The notes under the pieces are model-generated. The model was not told the origin of the DNA and ran no database searches. It was given only the letters and a program-made list of their open reading frames with translations. The position numbers were made by a program, and so were the translations under genes. Positions 35,301 to 50,300 of a stretch of DNA of 64,000 nucleotides are shown in pieces (position 1 is the stretch's first letter; every line of letters starts with the position of its first letter). The DNA is from Nematostella vectensis (Eukaryota; Cnidaria; Anthozoa; Actiniaria; Edwardsiidae): contig NC_064044.1 in NCBI RefSeq assembly GCF_932526225.1, forward strand, positions 7,552,801 to 7,616,800, read 5' to 3'.

Positions 35301-38300
35301 AAGATCTAAAGTTACGGATAAGTAGTATACAGTGTGCACGTTGTTAGTGCACGTGGGCACTCATGTACTTTGATTGACATCTCGCACGACGTCACAAGAC
35401 TCGGCTTGGACTTCTACTTCTCGGTTTATTCTCATTGTTGACCAAAAACAGCGAACGCGAACGCCATCCTTTGTAATCCATACGAAACAGATACAACTCA
35501 CTAGGAAGAAATTGTTTAGGATGAATAGATCTATCAATTAATAATTGAAAAATAAAATATCATAACCACCACTATCTTCATCATCAAATGACAAATGTTC
35601 GGTCGTCCTTCACACTTGATTTCTACGCTAAGTACAAAGCATTCTATCACGTCTTTTTTTTGCAGCACGGGCGAAGTTTTGGAGTAGACGACGTCCACTT
35701 ATCATTTCTTCCTCTCTCGCACATGTACGAGAGGGTGAACCAGGTGAGTTCGTCTTGTACCATCCGTTGGTATGTACTTTATGTAGGGTTGGTATGTACT
35801 TTATGTAGGGTTGAGGTTAGGGTCAGGCAGGGGCATTTCCAGAGGGGGAGGAGAGGAGATAATCTGGGGGGGGGGGGGGGTGGGGGGAACGGATCCCATT
35901 CTGCTCATGTGACGAGATGGGTTTGAGTCCGGTTGACCCCTAGAGTCGACTTAAATTGACTGACGTTTGCGAGCTAAATCTTGCTGACAAAGGAAGTTCT
36001 TTCTTTGACTCGAACGTAAAAACTTTTCTGGTTGTTGTCCTTTCTTCCATAACGTCCTCTTTTAACAGATTGTTATCTTCATGAATGGTGGGAAAATTGG
36101 ATTTTTTAACGGCGACATTAAGAAACTCCTAGATGACTTCAAGACACTGAGGTTCGTCTTTTTGAACACGTGGTTAACACTTTGTTTTACTTAGAATAGA
36201 GACAAAGAAGCTGTTTTAGTAGCACAAACTTCTTCCAAATGAAAAGAGGTCGGCTTTTTGTGTCAATTTTAACATTCCTAATTTGGTCCAAAACATTTTA
36301 AACCTTAAAGTAACACTTCGACCCCTTTGTGTGAATTCGTCCTTTTAATTAAGCGCCTCCATCAAATAAGCGCTCCGTCTGAAAGTAGAAGCATTAAATA
36401 AGCGCCGGGGAGTATTCGACGCTATTCAACGCTTGCTTGCTTGTGAACCAGGTCAATTTTGTATTGCATATATTGCTTAATTCATGCCTTTGATAACAAA
36501 AAAGATTGTGTTCGCTAGTTTTGTTAATATAACATATGAAAAGCACCCCATTCGCTTCGAACTGATGTCAAGGGTACTCGTTGTAATAATCATTTGCACA
36601 CATTTTCATTGGATTGGAAGGAGCTGACCGTATCATGCTTTACACAGGCCTACCGTATTTGGGGCGGTACCTCGTCTACTTAACAGAATACACGACAAGG
36701 TTGGTGGATTTACAACGTTGATAGTGAGCTGTACCTAAAGCCGCAATATTGTTTATAAAAAAATAATGCCATGTTGTTAAATGCAACCTGTTTCGGTGTC
36801 TATAAGTCTTAAATCCATCAGTCGTAACGTCTATGGGTGTGATAAAAGATATGCGCAACTCCCTTGATTTTAATTGTATAGTCTCTTATTAAATACACCT
36901 ATTTAAAAAAAGGACACTCTGAGAATTCAGGTAACGTAAAAGCCCACACTGATTCGTGCGTATCATTATCAATCAATGGCTTGCGTTTTTTCCAATTGTT
37001 TAAAAAAAGCCTGGAACGAGCAAAAATGCAGTAGACACGGAAAAGCGAAAGATTGGAGCGGACGTTAAAATGTGGTAATAATATCATAATAAGAAATTGA
37101 GTAAGCAAAATGAAAAACAACTCAAAGGATTTCAAAAGAAATACATACTTTGAAAGCTGCGCAATTGTTGCTTATATTCAGCTGTTAAACATTCACATGG
37201 CTTTCAGAGACCAAATTTAACCATTTGTATCCCATGAACCACTTCGAGCTAAAAAGCATTTATAATGGGATGCAACCTTTTTGAGAAGTAGATGTGCAAA
37301 GGACAGCGACTGAAAATAGTCTGAAAAGACAAACATTTATTTGTACTTACTAATGTAAGAAACATTCTTTTAGGTCACAAATGAAATAAATAAGAGTTGG
37401 ATAAAAAGGTGGATCTTCCAAATCGCTTTAAATGCCAAGAAAAGAGATCTAGCCAGGTAGGGAAAAACGTTTACTTTATATTCTATATAAATTGATTAAG
37501 TGCATGTGTGTGTGTGTTCTTTTTTTAGGAAAATAGTCAGGAGAGATACGATATGGGACTATCTGATATTCAACAAAATACAGGTTTGAAACTCTTTTCC
37601 CTATAATTGGTATATATAATAGTTTTAGATCGTGGATGGTGTTTAACATTACACGTCATATCCCCAGTGGCTATAAAGCTGAAAGAGGCAAGCTGTCCTT
37701 CCCAGAATGCATTGAGAGCTATCTCAAAAGTGCGTCCTCCAATGAGCCTTGTACCTCATTAGCTTTTTGTCATTATTGCGACTAGGTACAAGTCTACTCA
37801 TCTCACAATTTTCTCCTACGATGTCGTATGCGATATGTCTACAACGTGTCGCAGCCTTGAATTTAAACCTTTTCTACTTTTCCGCTTTTCTCGAAAATCG
37901 TATGACACTTCCTTACTTGCAATTTTGCCTATGTATGCGCGCGCCACTCGTAATAATAAATAAATATAATAGGGTCAAAACCAGTTTTTTGTCAGGGTAC
38001 CCTACTAACGGTCCGAGGGGGAGGGGGGTGGTTAATAGTTCAAAATCTTGATAATGACCCTCGCCATATCTCGCAGATTGTTATTTTGAAGTTCCTTCTC
38101 GAATAAACCTCTGTATTTTCAATGATAAACAATAACAAAGGAGTGGGTGAGTGACATTCTTTAACCGTTTATTTCACAGGCCTTACTCGGAGGACGAGTC
38201 TGGTTTATCATCAGCGGATCCGCTCCTCTCTCACCCAAAGTCGCAACCTTTATAAGATGTGTCATGGGATGTCAGGTGAGGGCAGACGGTAGAAGTCGGG

Positions 38301-41300
38301 TGCATATCAAACATATTCCCCACGGATAGTGTCCTTCGTTTGCATTGCCTTATATGGTCATTGATGCCCATATTTAGAAGAGCTAAAGTTTTCCCGCTCC
38401 CTGATGATCTCCAGAAAATATGGTGAAAAATGCTGATTCCTGTCAATTTGAGACTCGTGGCAAGAATTTGTCCGAAAAAAACTGACAGCTTGGTCAAATT
38501 TTTATCTCACTAATCTTGAAAAGCCCTTAGACCCAGGCCTCCCAGAGATTGACCGAGCGGGTTTGAAGGTCACCCAAATATTGATATGACGGGTATGTTT
38601 GCACCCGTCGTACTGGCGCGTACCCAGAACTGGCTGAAGGAGGGGCGGGGGGGGGGGGGGGGTGCATATTATTCAAAGGTGCATATTATTCAAAGATTCC
38701 TTATTAAAGAAATGACCCACTTTTTGTGTACGCGCCTGTCATATGTTTCGTAACCATCTTCGCCGTAGCAGGGGGTGGGGCACTGAGGGCACGTGCCCCC
38801 CAATATTTAAAAAAATATATAAAGAAATGACCAGAAGGGACGAGGCTGTGCCCCCAATATTTATTTAATGTTTCTCTATTGTGCCCCCCCCCCCCCTAAT
38901 ATTTCGACGACTGCTTCGGCATTGCCTGGAATTCACCATGTTTCTCTAAAATGAAGTCGTTGCTCGAATGCTCCGGCACAAATGCCATCCCCCCATCTCC
39001 ACCCCCCTCCCCCCCCAAAAAAAAAAAAAAAAAAAGAAAGAAAGAAAAGAAAGCAACAACAACAAATAATCATTGAATGCTCCTTTTTAACTCGTAACAG
39101 CAAAATAATCAGACTGTTATTGAAATCTTGATAGTATTACCTTCTTGCATTCTTATCATATAACGGCTACAGTACTGGTCTCTTATATGAAGCCTTCTCT
39201 CTATCGGTAAAAAAGGTCGGCAACTATTCGTTCATTGAAGGGTTTCCCGCCAAATTATTGCTATCTTGCAAGAAAGCGTAGCACCACGCCAAATATGTTT
39301 TATAAATATTCAAGTGTTTTAATCTTCTTATAGGTTCCCATTCCGCTATGCGAACGCATTGTATTAATTCAAGTGTTACATTTAGGTACAAGAAGGATAT
39401 GGACAGACAGAGACTGTTGCATCTGTAACGCTTCAGTTACTTGACGACTTTACTGCTGGTAAGTATTTTTCAAGATCATTTCATACTCAACTTTAACGAA
39501 GACCTACTAAATCCAGCAGCAACAGCTCCAGTATTGCTTGCTTAATCACCTAGCAGGACGAGAAATGTTGGCGCTGTTTGTACACTGTGTTGGGAGATGC
39601 TGAGAAGAAAGGCGCCAACGTTTCCTTTGTGTCGTGCGATCAAGCTAGCTGGGTAGTGTCACCAATACAGGTTGATTTTATCTTTCCTATTCTGTTATCA
39701 CCCCTCACCCCGCATCACCTAACTTAAATGCCACCTCACCTCGCCTAGCCTCGCCTTAAATTAAACCACACCTTACTTTACAGTACCTCTAATGCCATCT
39801 CCCCTTTCCTTACCTTACTTCACCTCATCTTACCAAACAACCTTTACTAAACAACGAAAACAATCTCATCTCATCACTCTCGCTTTCTTTGCCTAACCTA
39901 ATTTCATAAACACTTCGCCTCAGTTTGCCTTATTTGAGCTAACCTTTAAACATTTTTTGTTCTACCCTAACTTGCTGCGCATGCATATTGATTCATGCAC
40001 GGATCCAGGAAGAACTCTGACCTCTTTACGAGAAAAAGAGAACGCTGAATACTGTCGCCTCAATCAACAGGATGGAGACAGGCTTATACTTAACGTTCTA
40101 ACTCGAGAAAGTTTGATCTGTTTATGTGAACAGTTGCAAATATGCAATAGGCCCACTTTTCATTTATCATTCTCCCTATCAATTCACCTCGTGCTCAGCT
40201 TCTCGCCTGCACCTTCCATTCCCCGTTCCTGATAAATCAGTAGCTCTTCCTGATCTTAGCATTGTTCGCCGCACTGCTACTCTGAGTTCGGTCATTCTCC
40301 AGTAATAAATCACCGGATTAATCGCAGAGTTGGCAAACATAAGTGTCATAGAGACTTTGATAAAGGACGGCGAGTGACAATTGTCTGCTGTTATTCCAAA
40401 GTAGGCGAACGCGCAGAAGCACGGTGCATAACAGACAACAAACGCAAAGTACACATACAGAGAGCTTGTAACCGACTTTGCGTATCGCTTGATGTTTCGC
40501 GGTGAGGTGATGATCTCCAGTTCTGTCGAAACAGTTGGCGCCATAGCGCGTATCTGTAACTTATGTTTCTTAATGACTCCATAGACTTGAATATAACTTG
40601 TAAATATAGCGCATTTGCAGATGCCCATCACAACACAAAAACTGACGTTATACGTGTCCATACCTAAGACAATCCAGACGACAGAAAGAAGTGAAGAAAA
40701 TACCCAGAATGCGACACACACGACGAAAGCTCTCTTCATAGTTACAACACTAGGGTACCTTAAATGAAGATAGATGGCGAGGAATCTATCGACAGCGACT
40801 GCGGTAATGCTCACCAACGATACAACCCCAACAAACGAGGAAATAACCCCAAAGGCAATAGAAACTGTACAGTATATGTCTGGCAGGTGATATGCGTTAA
40901 GTTCTAGCGTAATCGAACTGAATAGCAGAGGTTGAGCTAGTAAGCCCACACAAAGATCCGACAAAGCGAGATTTGAGAGCAAAATCATTGCTGGGGTGTG
41001 TAATGTCGAAGTTTTCCATATTGCGGCGAGAACCAAAGCGTTCAGAAGTATCGCAGGGACGAATGTGAGTCCATTTATTAACGTGATACCGATGAACTCT
41101 GTGTAGGAAATCTGGCCACACTGTAGCCATTCTGAAAAAGGTAAACAAGACTCAGTGAACACAACCATGATGACCGAAGCTCGCCGACTTTTGCCTGCTC
41201 ACTTTCGCGAGACGTTTGTAAAGCCTCAATAACAATGAGCAATTTGAACAGTTGAAAAACAACAACTGCGTCCTTATAAATATCCAATTCGCGGACTGTC

Positions 41301-44300
41301 TAATTAGGATTCTATTTGCTAAGATGAAACGAGACCTAATTTGTTCCGTGTTTTATTACATGGATTTTCGACCAGGCGAAATGATAAAATATATCCTTTA
41401 TAAAGATTAACGATTATTCTTATTTTCCTTTTGATTCTGCCCCTATGTCTGTGCTGGCTTGTAATTTTATTCAAACTCGATCTCTATCATTTTTTTCCTT
41501 AACCTATTAAATATCCTTTTCTTGAACAGCTGTATTCGAAAGTTATACCAGAACTAAATGCAATCTAACTTTTCGTTGACAAAAAATAAAAACCATTTTT
41601 TTTAAACACAGACTAGGTAAATTTCCGTTCGCAGTACTTTTCGAAAACAGTTTATTTTCGCCCCCCGATATTAATAATAATATTATTAATAACCTTTACC
41701 AGATACCTATTTTTTCTATTAGTTATACCTGGTGGCCCTAAAGCTCAATTGATCCATTATTTGTAGTATTTTAAGTATCTATAACTAGCCATAGCTTTTT
41801 ATTATCGAGGTGATCCCATCTTCGCTTTTCAATAAAATGATAACTATTTTTTAGCTGTATTAATAAGGACGAAACAGCTGTCCATGGTTGCCGAACTGCA
41901 CGGGTAATAGACTGTGCTAGCGTCCCGTCTTGGCCCGACTGGTGCCAATGTGTGTATGCTAGTGTGCTTCTAAAGTAAACATTAGAGGCTGCGTGACAGT
42001 AATGACAGACGAAGAGCAAATAGAGCCGCGTAAGGCAACCAATCACATTGCACGCTCTAAACTCTTAGGCACTGGGGGGTGAACAGGCTTGTTCACAGGG
42101 ATGTACACAGGCCCGTTCACAGAGGGGTACACAGGCCCGTTCACAGGGGGGGGGGGGGGGGTAAACAGGCATGTTCACAGGAGGTACACAGGCCCGTTCA
42201 CAGGGGGGTACACAGGCCCGTTCATAGGGGGGTACACAGGCCCGTTCACAGGGGGGTACACAGGCCCGTTCACAGGGGGGGTACACAGGCCCGTTCACAG
42301 GGGGGGTACACAGGCCCGTTCACAGGGGGGGTACACAGGCCCGTTCACAGGGGGGTACACAGGCCCGTTTACAGGGGGGGGGGTAAACAGGCATGTTCAC
42401 AGGAGGTACACAGGCCCGTTCACAGGGGGGTACACACGCACCCCTTGACCTGCAAAAAGCCGGTAAATCCCCTCGAAAACCTGTCGTATGGCCATACAAA
42501 TTGGTATGGCTAGTTTTCACTACTGATATTATGGTATAAACCCGGAAATTGAGAGTTTGATGATACGGGCACTTTAAAGGATCATCGCTAAATATTATAC
42601 TGTTTCCATATGAGCAAGATTTAGGGGCGGAAAGCAAAAATATAGGCCAGATAGCACCCCCCCCCCCCCCACCCCCACCCTACCTTCGTATGGTAAACTT
42701 ATTTCCTTAAAAATGTCGATCACCCTCTCATTTGTTATTGTTTGTCATGAAAAATACAGCAGTTTTTTAAGGAAACTACAATATAACAATTTACGAATAG
42801 AGTCTGATATGTTATTGACGATATTTGATTGAAAATATCTAGATAACTTGCTTGAAAAAGCCGATGAAAATGGATGCTTTGTGCGACTCGCCACGAGCGG
42901 GATCATAAGATGGTGGCGTGATTGGCCTTCTTTGAAGTTTTTTTGTTTTCGTGACAGGTCACGTGGGTCCCCCGACACCTGTGAACGTCGTAAAATTGGT
43001 AGATGTCCCAGAAATGGATTATTGGGCTAAAAATAAACAAGGAGAGGTAACGGAGGGCGCATTGATTTTCAAAGTGCTCGAGCGAACGAGTTATCGAACG
43101 AACAAACGAAGGAACGAACGAACGAGCGAGCGAACGTGCGAACGAGCAAAACTCAAAAAGAAAAAAAAAGGGCGCTGTCAAATGAATACAAATAATTGAG
43201 ATTCATAATTCTCTATCTTTAGATTTGTGTAAAAGGGAGAAATGTGTTCAAGGGCTATCTACACAATCCTGCAATGACCGCTGAAGTTCTTGACAAAGAT
43301 CGCTGGCTCTACACAGGCGATATAGGGGAATGGACAACGGTATGTTGCCAGGGCTGGGTCACTGAAGAGGGCATTATGTTATTCAAGCGGTAAAGTAGCT
43401 TAGAATAAATTTTGTCAGCACAGCGAAACAACAAAATAATTAATTAAACGTATCGAGTATGACCTGTTCAAATCAGTATTTTATATTGTTATGAGAGATG
43501 TTTCAATCCCTTGGGGGCTTCCCATGTCGACCTGATAGGGATGCTCGTCGTATTTTTAAGGGGTCAAAATACCAAAGAATTGGTATTTTTAAAGGCTTCT
43601 GGAGTATTTTTTAGGGTAGAGACTTTTGATGTACCGCTATTTTTTTAGGGTTATTTCCCGACGAGCATCCCTATCACTTTCACCTCAAACTCCCCCTCCC
43701 CACCCGGGGTTTTCAATCCAATGAGAAAAAAAATATTTGCAGTAAAAAGTAGTTGGCGGGGTCACCAAGGTACTTAGCCACCATTAACATCAATACAGTG
43801 TTAGCCTGCAATACAGTGTGGTTGGGCGTAATAGCTGACGTTATATACCTATTTTTGTTTCTAGAACGGTACCCTTAAGATCATTGACCGTAAAAAGAAC
43901 ATCTTTAAGCTTTCTCAGGTAGGTTTGATGGCAATTACAACTAGATTGACAGGGATACCTGAGGGATTCCTTGTGTGTCTGCGATTTGCATAGTCCCGAC
44001 AGTTTTACAATGTCTCACGTGCTTTGAAAAGAGAGAGCAGAACCAAGGCTGAGGGGGGGGGGGGGGGGGGGGGAGGTGGGGCAGGCCCGTAGCCAGGGGC
44101 GGAAGAGCCCACCCCCACCCCCCCCCCCCCCCCCTCCTTGGGACATGAAGATTATGCTAGCATAATTTCTGGCATTATCGCTCGAAACTAGCATAAGTTT
44201 TTAGACTTTTCGCAGAAAAGCAATAGTCATCAGAATAGTTTGCATTTTGTTGACCGGAAATGTTAAAGTCAACCCCCGTGTTGAGTCGTTATATAGAAGC

Positions 44301-47300
44301 ATTCCGATCAACCTTATTATGCCCCTCGGCCGTCAGCAAGAAAATGAAGCAAAATGCAAATAAAATTTCCTGCAAGCCTTTTTAAAGAAAACACACCACC
44401 AATAGAGGGGGAAAGTCCTGCACAATAGCCAATAGGGGAGAATCATGCACACCACCAATAGAGGGGGAAAGTCCTGCACAATAGCCAATAGGGGAAAATC
44501 ATGCACACCACCAATAGAGGGGGAAAGTCCTGCACAATAGCCAAGAGGGGAGAATCATGCACACCATCAATAGAGGGGGAAAGTCCTGCACAATAGCCAA
44601 TAGGGGAAAATCATGCACACCACCAATAGAGGGGGAAAGTCTTGCACAATAGCCAATAGGGGAGAATCATGCACACCATCAATAGAGGGGGAAAGTCCTG
44701 CACAATAGCCAATAGGGGAAAATCATGCTCACCACCAATAGAGGGGGAAAGTCCTGCACAATAGCCAATAGGGGAGAATCATGCACACCATCAATAGAGG
44801 GGGAAAGTCCTGCACAATAGCCAATAGGGGAGAATCATGCACACCACCAATAGAGGGGGAAAGTCCTGCACAATAGCCAATAGGGGAGAATCATGCACAC
44901 CACCAATAGAGGGGGAAAGTCCTGCACAATAGCCAAGAGGGGAGAATCATGCTCACCACCAATAGAGGGGGAAAGTCCTGCACAATAGCCAAGAGGGAAA
45001 AAATCATGCACACCACCAATAGAGGGGGAAAGTCCTGCACAATAGCCAATAGGGGAGAATCATGCACACCATCAATAGAGGGGGAAAGTCCTGCACAATA
45101 GCCAATAGGGGAGAATCATGCACACCATCAATAGAGGGGGAAAGTCCTGCACAATAGCCAATAGGGGAGAATCATGCACACCACCAATAGAGGGGGAAAG
45201 TCCTGCACAATAGCCAAGAGGGGAGAATCATGCACACCACCAATAGAGGGGGAAAGTCCTGCACAATAGCCAATAGGCTAGAATCATGCTCACCACCAAT
45301 AGAGGGGGAAAGTCCTGCACAAAAGCCAAGAGGGGAGAATCATGCTCACCACCAATAGAGGGGGAAAGTCCTGCACAATAGCCAATAGGGGAGAATCATG
45401 CACACCACCAATAGAGGGGGAAAGTCCTGCACAATAGCCAATAGGGGAGAATCATGCACACCACCAATAGAGGGGGAAAGTCCTGCACAATAGCCAAGAG
45501 GGGAGAATCATGCACACCACCAATAGAGGGGGAAAGTCCTACACAATAGCCAATAGGGGAGAATCATGCTCACCACCAATAGAGGGGGAAAGTCCTGCAC
45601 AATAGCCAATAGGGGAGAATCATGCACACCATCAATAGAGGGGGAAAGTCCTGCACAATAGCCAATAGGGGAGAATCATGCACACCATCAATAGAGGGGG
45701 AAAGTCCTGCACAATAGCCAATAGGGGAGAATCATGCACACCACCAATAGAGGGGGAAAGTCCTGCACAATAGCCAAGAGGGGAGAATCATGCACACCAC
45801 CAATAGAGGGGGAAAGTCCTGCACAATAGCCAATAGGGGAGAATCATGCACACCACCAATAGAGGGGGAAAGTCCTGCATAATAGCCAAGAGGGGAGAAT
45901 CATGCACACCACCAATAGAGGGGGAAGGTCCTGCACAATAGCCAATAGGGGAGAATCATGCACACCACCAATAGAGGGGGAAAGTCCTGCACAATAGCCA
46001 ATAGGGGAGAATCATGCTCACCACCAATAGAGGGGGAAAGTCCTGCACAATAGCCAAGAGGGGAGAATCATGCACACCACCAATAGAGGGGGAAAGTCCT
46101 ACACAATAGCCAATAGGGGAGAATCATGCTCACCACCAATAGAGGGGGAAAGTCCTGCACAATAGCCAATAGGGGAGAATCATGCTCACCACCAATAGAG
46201 GGGGAAAGTCCTGCACAATAGCCAAGAGGGGAGAATCATGCACACCACCAATAGAGAGGGAAAGTCCTGCACAATAGCCAAGAGGGGAAAATCATGCACA
46301 CCACCAATAGAGGGGGAAAGTCCTGCACAATAGCCAAGAGGGGAGAATCATGCTCACCACCAATAGAGGGGGAAAGTCCTGCACAATAGCCAAGAGGGGA
46401 GAATCATGCTCACCACCAATAGAGGGGGAAAGTCCTGCACAATAGCCAAGAGGGGAGAATCATGCACACCACCAATAGAGGGGGAAAGTCCTGCACAATA
46501 GCCAAGAGGGGAGAATCATGCTCACCACCAATAGAGGGGGAAAGTCCTGCACAATAGCCAATAGGGGAGAATCATGCTCACCACCAATAGAGGGGGAAAG
46601 TCCTGCACAATAGCCAAGAGGGGAGAATCATGCACACCACCAATAGAGGGGGAAAGTCCTACACAATAGCCAATAGGGGAAAATCATGCACACCACCAAT
46701 AGAGGGGGAAAGTCCTGCACAATAGCCAAGAGGGGAGAATCATGCTCACCACCAATAGAGGGGGAAAGTCCTGCACAATAGCCAAGAGGGGAGAATCATG
46801 CACACCACCAATAGAGAGGGAAAGTCCTGCACAATAGCCAATAGGGGAGAATCATGCACACCACCAATAGAGGGGGAAAGTCCTGCACAATAGCCAAGAG
46901 GGGAGAATCATGCACACCACCAATTGAGGGGGAAAGTCCTGCACAATAGCCAAGAGGGGAAAATCATGCACACCACCAATAGAGGGGGAAAGTCCTGCAC
47001 AATAGCCAAGAGGGGAGAATCATGCTCACCACCAATAGAGGGGGAAAGTCCTGCACAATAGCCAAGAGGGGAGAATCATGCTCACCACCAATAGAGGGGG
47101 AAAGTCCTGCACAATAGCCAAGAGGGGAGAATCATGCTCACCACCAATAGAGGGGGAAAGTCCTGCACAATAGCCAAGAGGGGAGAATCATGCTCACCAC
47201 CAATAGAGGGGGAAAGTCCTGCACAATAGCCAAGAGGGGAGAATCATGCTCACCACCAATAGAGGGGGAAAGTCCTGCACAATAGCCAAGAGGGGAGAAT

Positions 47301-50300
47301 CATGCACACCACCAATAGAGAGGGAAAGTCCTGCACAATAGCCAATAGGGGAGAATCATGCACACCACCAATAGAGGGGGAAAGTCCTGCACAATAGCCA
47401 AGAGGGGAGAATCATGCACACCACCAATAGAGGGGGAAAGTCCTGCACAATAGCCAAGAGGGGAAAATCATGCACACCACCAATAGAGGGGGAAAGTCCT
47501 GCACAATAGCCAAGAGGGGAGAATCATGCTCACCACCAATAGAGGGGGAAAGTCCTGCACAATAGCCAAGAGGGGAGAATCATGCTCACCACCAATAGAG
47601 GGGGAAAGTCCTGCACAATAGCCAAGAGGGGAGAATCATGCTCACCACCAATAGAGGGGGAAAGTCCTGCACAATAGCCAAGAGGGGAGAATCATGCTCA
47701 CCACCAATAGAGGGGGAAAGTCCTGCACAATAGCCAAGAGGGGAAAATCATGCACACCACCAATAGAGGGGGAAAGTCCTGCACAATAGCCAAGAGGGGA
47801 GAATCATGCTCACCACCAATAGAGGGGGAAAGTCCTGCACAATAGCCAAGAGGGGAGAATCATGCTCACCACCAATAGAGGGGGAAAGTCCTGCACAATA
47901 GCCAAGAGGGGAGAATCATGCTCACCACCAATAGAGGGGGAAAGTCCTGCACAATAGCCAATAGGGGAGAATCATGCTCACTACCAATAGAGGGGGAAAG
48001 TCCTGCACAATAGCCAAGAGGGGAGAATCATGCACACCACCAATAGAGGGGGAAAGTCCTACACAATAGCCAATAGGGGAGAATCATGCTCACCACAAAT
48101 AGAAGGGGAAAGTCCTGCACAATAGCCAAGAGGTGAAACATCATGCACACCACCAATAGAGGGGGAAAGTCCTGCATAATAGCCAATAGGGGAGAATCAT
48201 GCACACCACCAATAGAAGGGGAAAGTCCTGCATAATAGCCAATAGGGGAGAATCATGCACACCACCAATAGAGGGGGAAAGTCCTGCACAATAGCCAATA
48301 GGGGAAAATCATGCACACCACCAATAGAAGGGGAAAGTCCTGCATAATAGCCAAGAGGGGAAAATCATGCACACCACCAATAGAAGGGGAAAGTCCTGCA
48401 CAATAGCCAAGAGGTGAAACATCATGCACACCACCAATAGAGGGGGAAAGTCCTGCACAATAGCCAATAGGGGAAAATCATGCACACCACCAATAGAGGG
48501 GGAAAGTCCTGCACAATAGCCAAGAGGGGAAAATCATGCACACCACCAATAGAGGGGGAAAGTCCTGCATAATAGCCAATAGGGGAGAATCATGCTCACC
48601 ACCAATAGAGGGGGAAAGTCCTGCACAATAGCCAAGAGGGGAAAATCATGCACACCACCAATAGAGGGGGAAAGTCCTACACAATAGCCAATAGGGGAAA
48701 ATCATGCACACCACCAATAGAGGGGGAAAGTCCTGCACAATAGCCAATAGGGGAAAATCATGCACACCACCAATAGAGGGGGAAAGTCCTGCATAATAGC
48801 CAAGAGGGGAAAATCATGCACACCACCAATAGAGGGGGAAAGTCCTGCACAATAGCCAAGAGGGGAGAATCATGCACACCACCAATAGAGGGGGGAAGTC
48901 CTGCACAATAGCCAAGAGGGGAGAATCATGCACACCACCAATAGAGGGGGAAAGTCCTGCACAATAGCCAATAGGGGAAAATCATGCACACCACCAATAG
49001 AGGGGGGAAGTCCTGCACAATAGCCAATAGGGGAGAATCATGCACACCACCAATAGAGGGGGAAAGTCCTGCACAATAGCCAATAGGGGAAAATCATGCA
49101 CATCACCAATAGAGGGGGAAAGTCCTGCACAATAGCCAATAGGGGAGAATCATGCTCACCACCAATAGAGGGGGAAAGCCCTGCACAATAGCCAAGAGGG
49201 GAAAATCATGCACACCACCAATAGAGGGGGAAAGTCCTGCACAATAGCCAATAGAGAAAAAATCATGCTCACATGAAATCATCCAGCCCCTCCCCTCTCA
49301 AAAGTTTAATGGTCCGTCCCTTGGGGGGGTGTTTGGGGGGGGCGGGGGGGGGGCTACCCTCCGAAACCACGCTCTGTTTATGTGTATAAGATTCGATGAT
49401 TCACTGAATTCTGCAATTCACACTACTTTATCTCACCTGGCTGCGTTCTTCATCGATGCACGAGCCAAGAGATCCACCGGAATTAAGGAAATATAATAAG
49501 GAAAGGAGAGGAAATAGAAATTTATTGGCTGGAACAACCTATGTAACAAAAGTTATATGGTAGCAATAATAAAACCTCTACATCTAGTCTCTTACGGGTG
49601 TCCCACTAAGTCTGGTTTACCCATGCTAATGCTGTATAATGGTCGGTCTAATTAGCAACAATGTTTTTTCTCTTTTAGGGAGAGTATATTGCGCCACAGA
49701 AGATCGAAAATATTTACCTGAGGAGCCCGTTTGTTGCACAGATATATGTCCACGGAGATAGCATTCGGGTAAACAAACATGGGAAAAAAATTATTGACAA
49801 GAGTCTGAAAAAAGAATTATTATATTTTTTTGGGGCATAGAGTAAAACGGGTCAGCATTTTTGCAGTTTTTTTAAAGCCCTCACAGCCTTTAAATGACTT
49901 CTATAAGCATTTTTTTGTAGCCGTGGTAATACTGATTGTTTATAACAATGTCTGGTTCAGTCATTTTTGGTAGCTGTTGTGGTACCAGACGCGGAGGTGC
50001 TCGAGGCCTGGGCCGAGAAGAAAGGGATCCCTGGAGACCTGAAGAAGCTCTGTCAAAATAAGGTAACGACAAAACGGTTGATTGCGCTAGGAAACAGACC
50101 AATAAAATAATACAATTCAGTTATACAATACATTTTTCTGTCCCGTTGCCAGGTTTTTTAGTGGGGTTAGGGGGTGATGTTTCTTTTTTACTTTAAAATT
50201 GTTTAAAGGAGATTTTGCTCTTTTTAAGAAGTGTGATGTGAGCTATTGATTAAGATCAAAATTTGTGAATATATGTACGACTTAAATGCTAAAGATGCCT

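Noticed and set aside
39500..40160. Possible extra ACSL exon in intron 15 (frame with [20 protein letters not shown])
   Set aside because: Exons 15 and 16 join in phase and give continuous family sequence ([15 protein letters not shown]), leaving no room for another exon.
42065..42513. Pro/Cys- and His/Arg-rich frames on both strands
   Set aside because: Products of a 24-bp minisatellite with variable G-runs.
44391..49273. CRISPR-like regular repeat array
   Set aside because: No unique spacers: the whole 56-bp unit repeats, in an intron of an animal gene.
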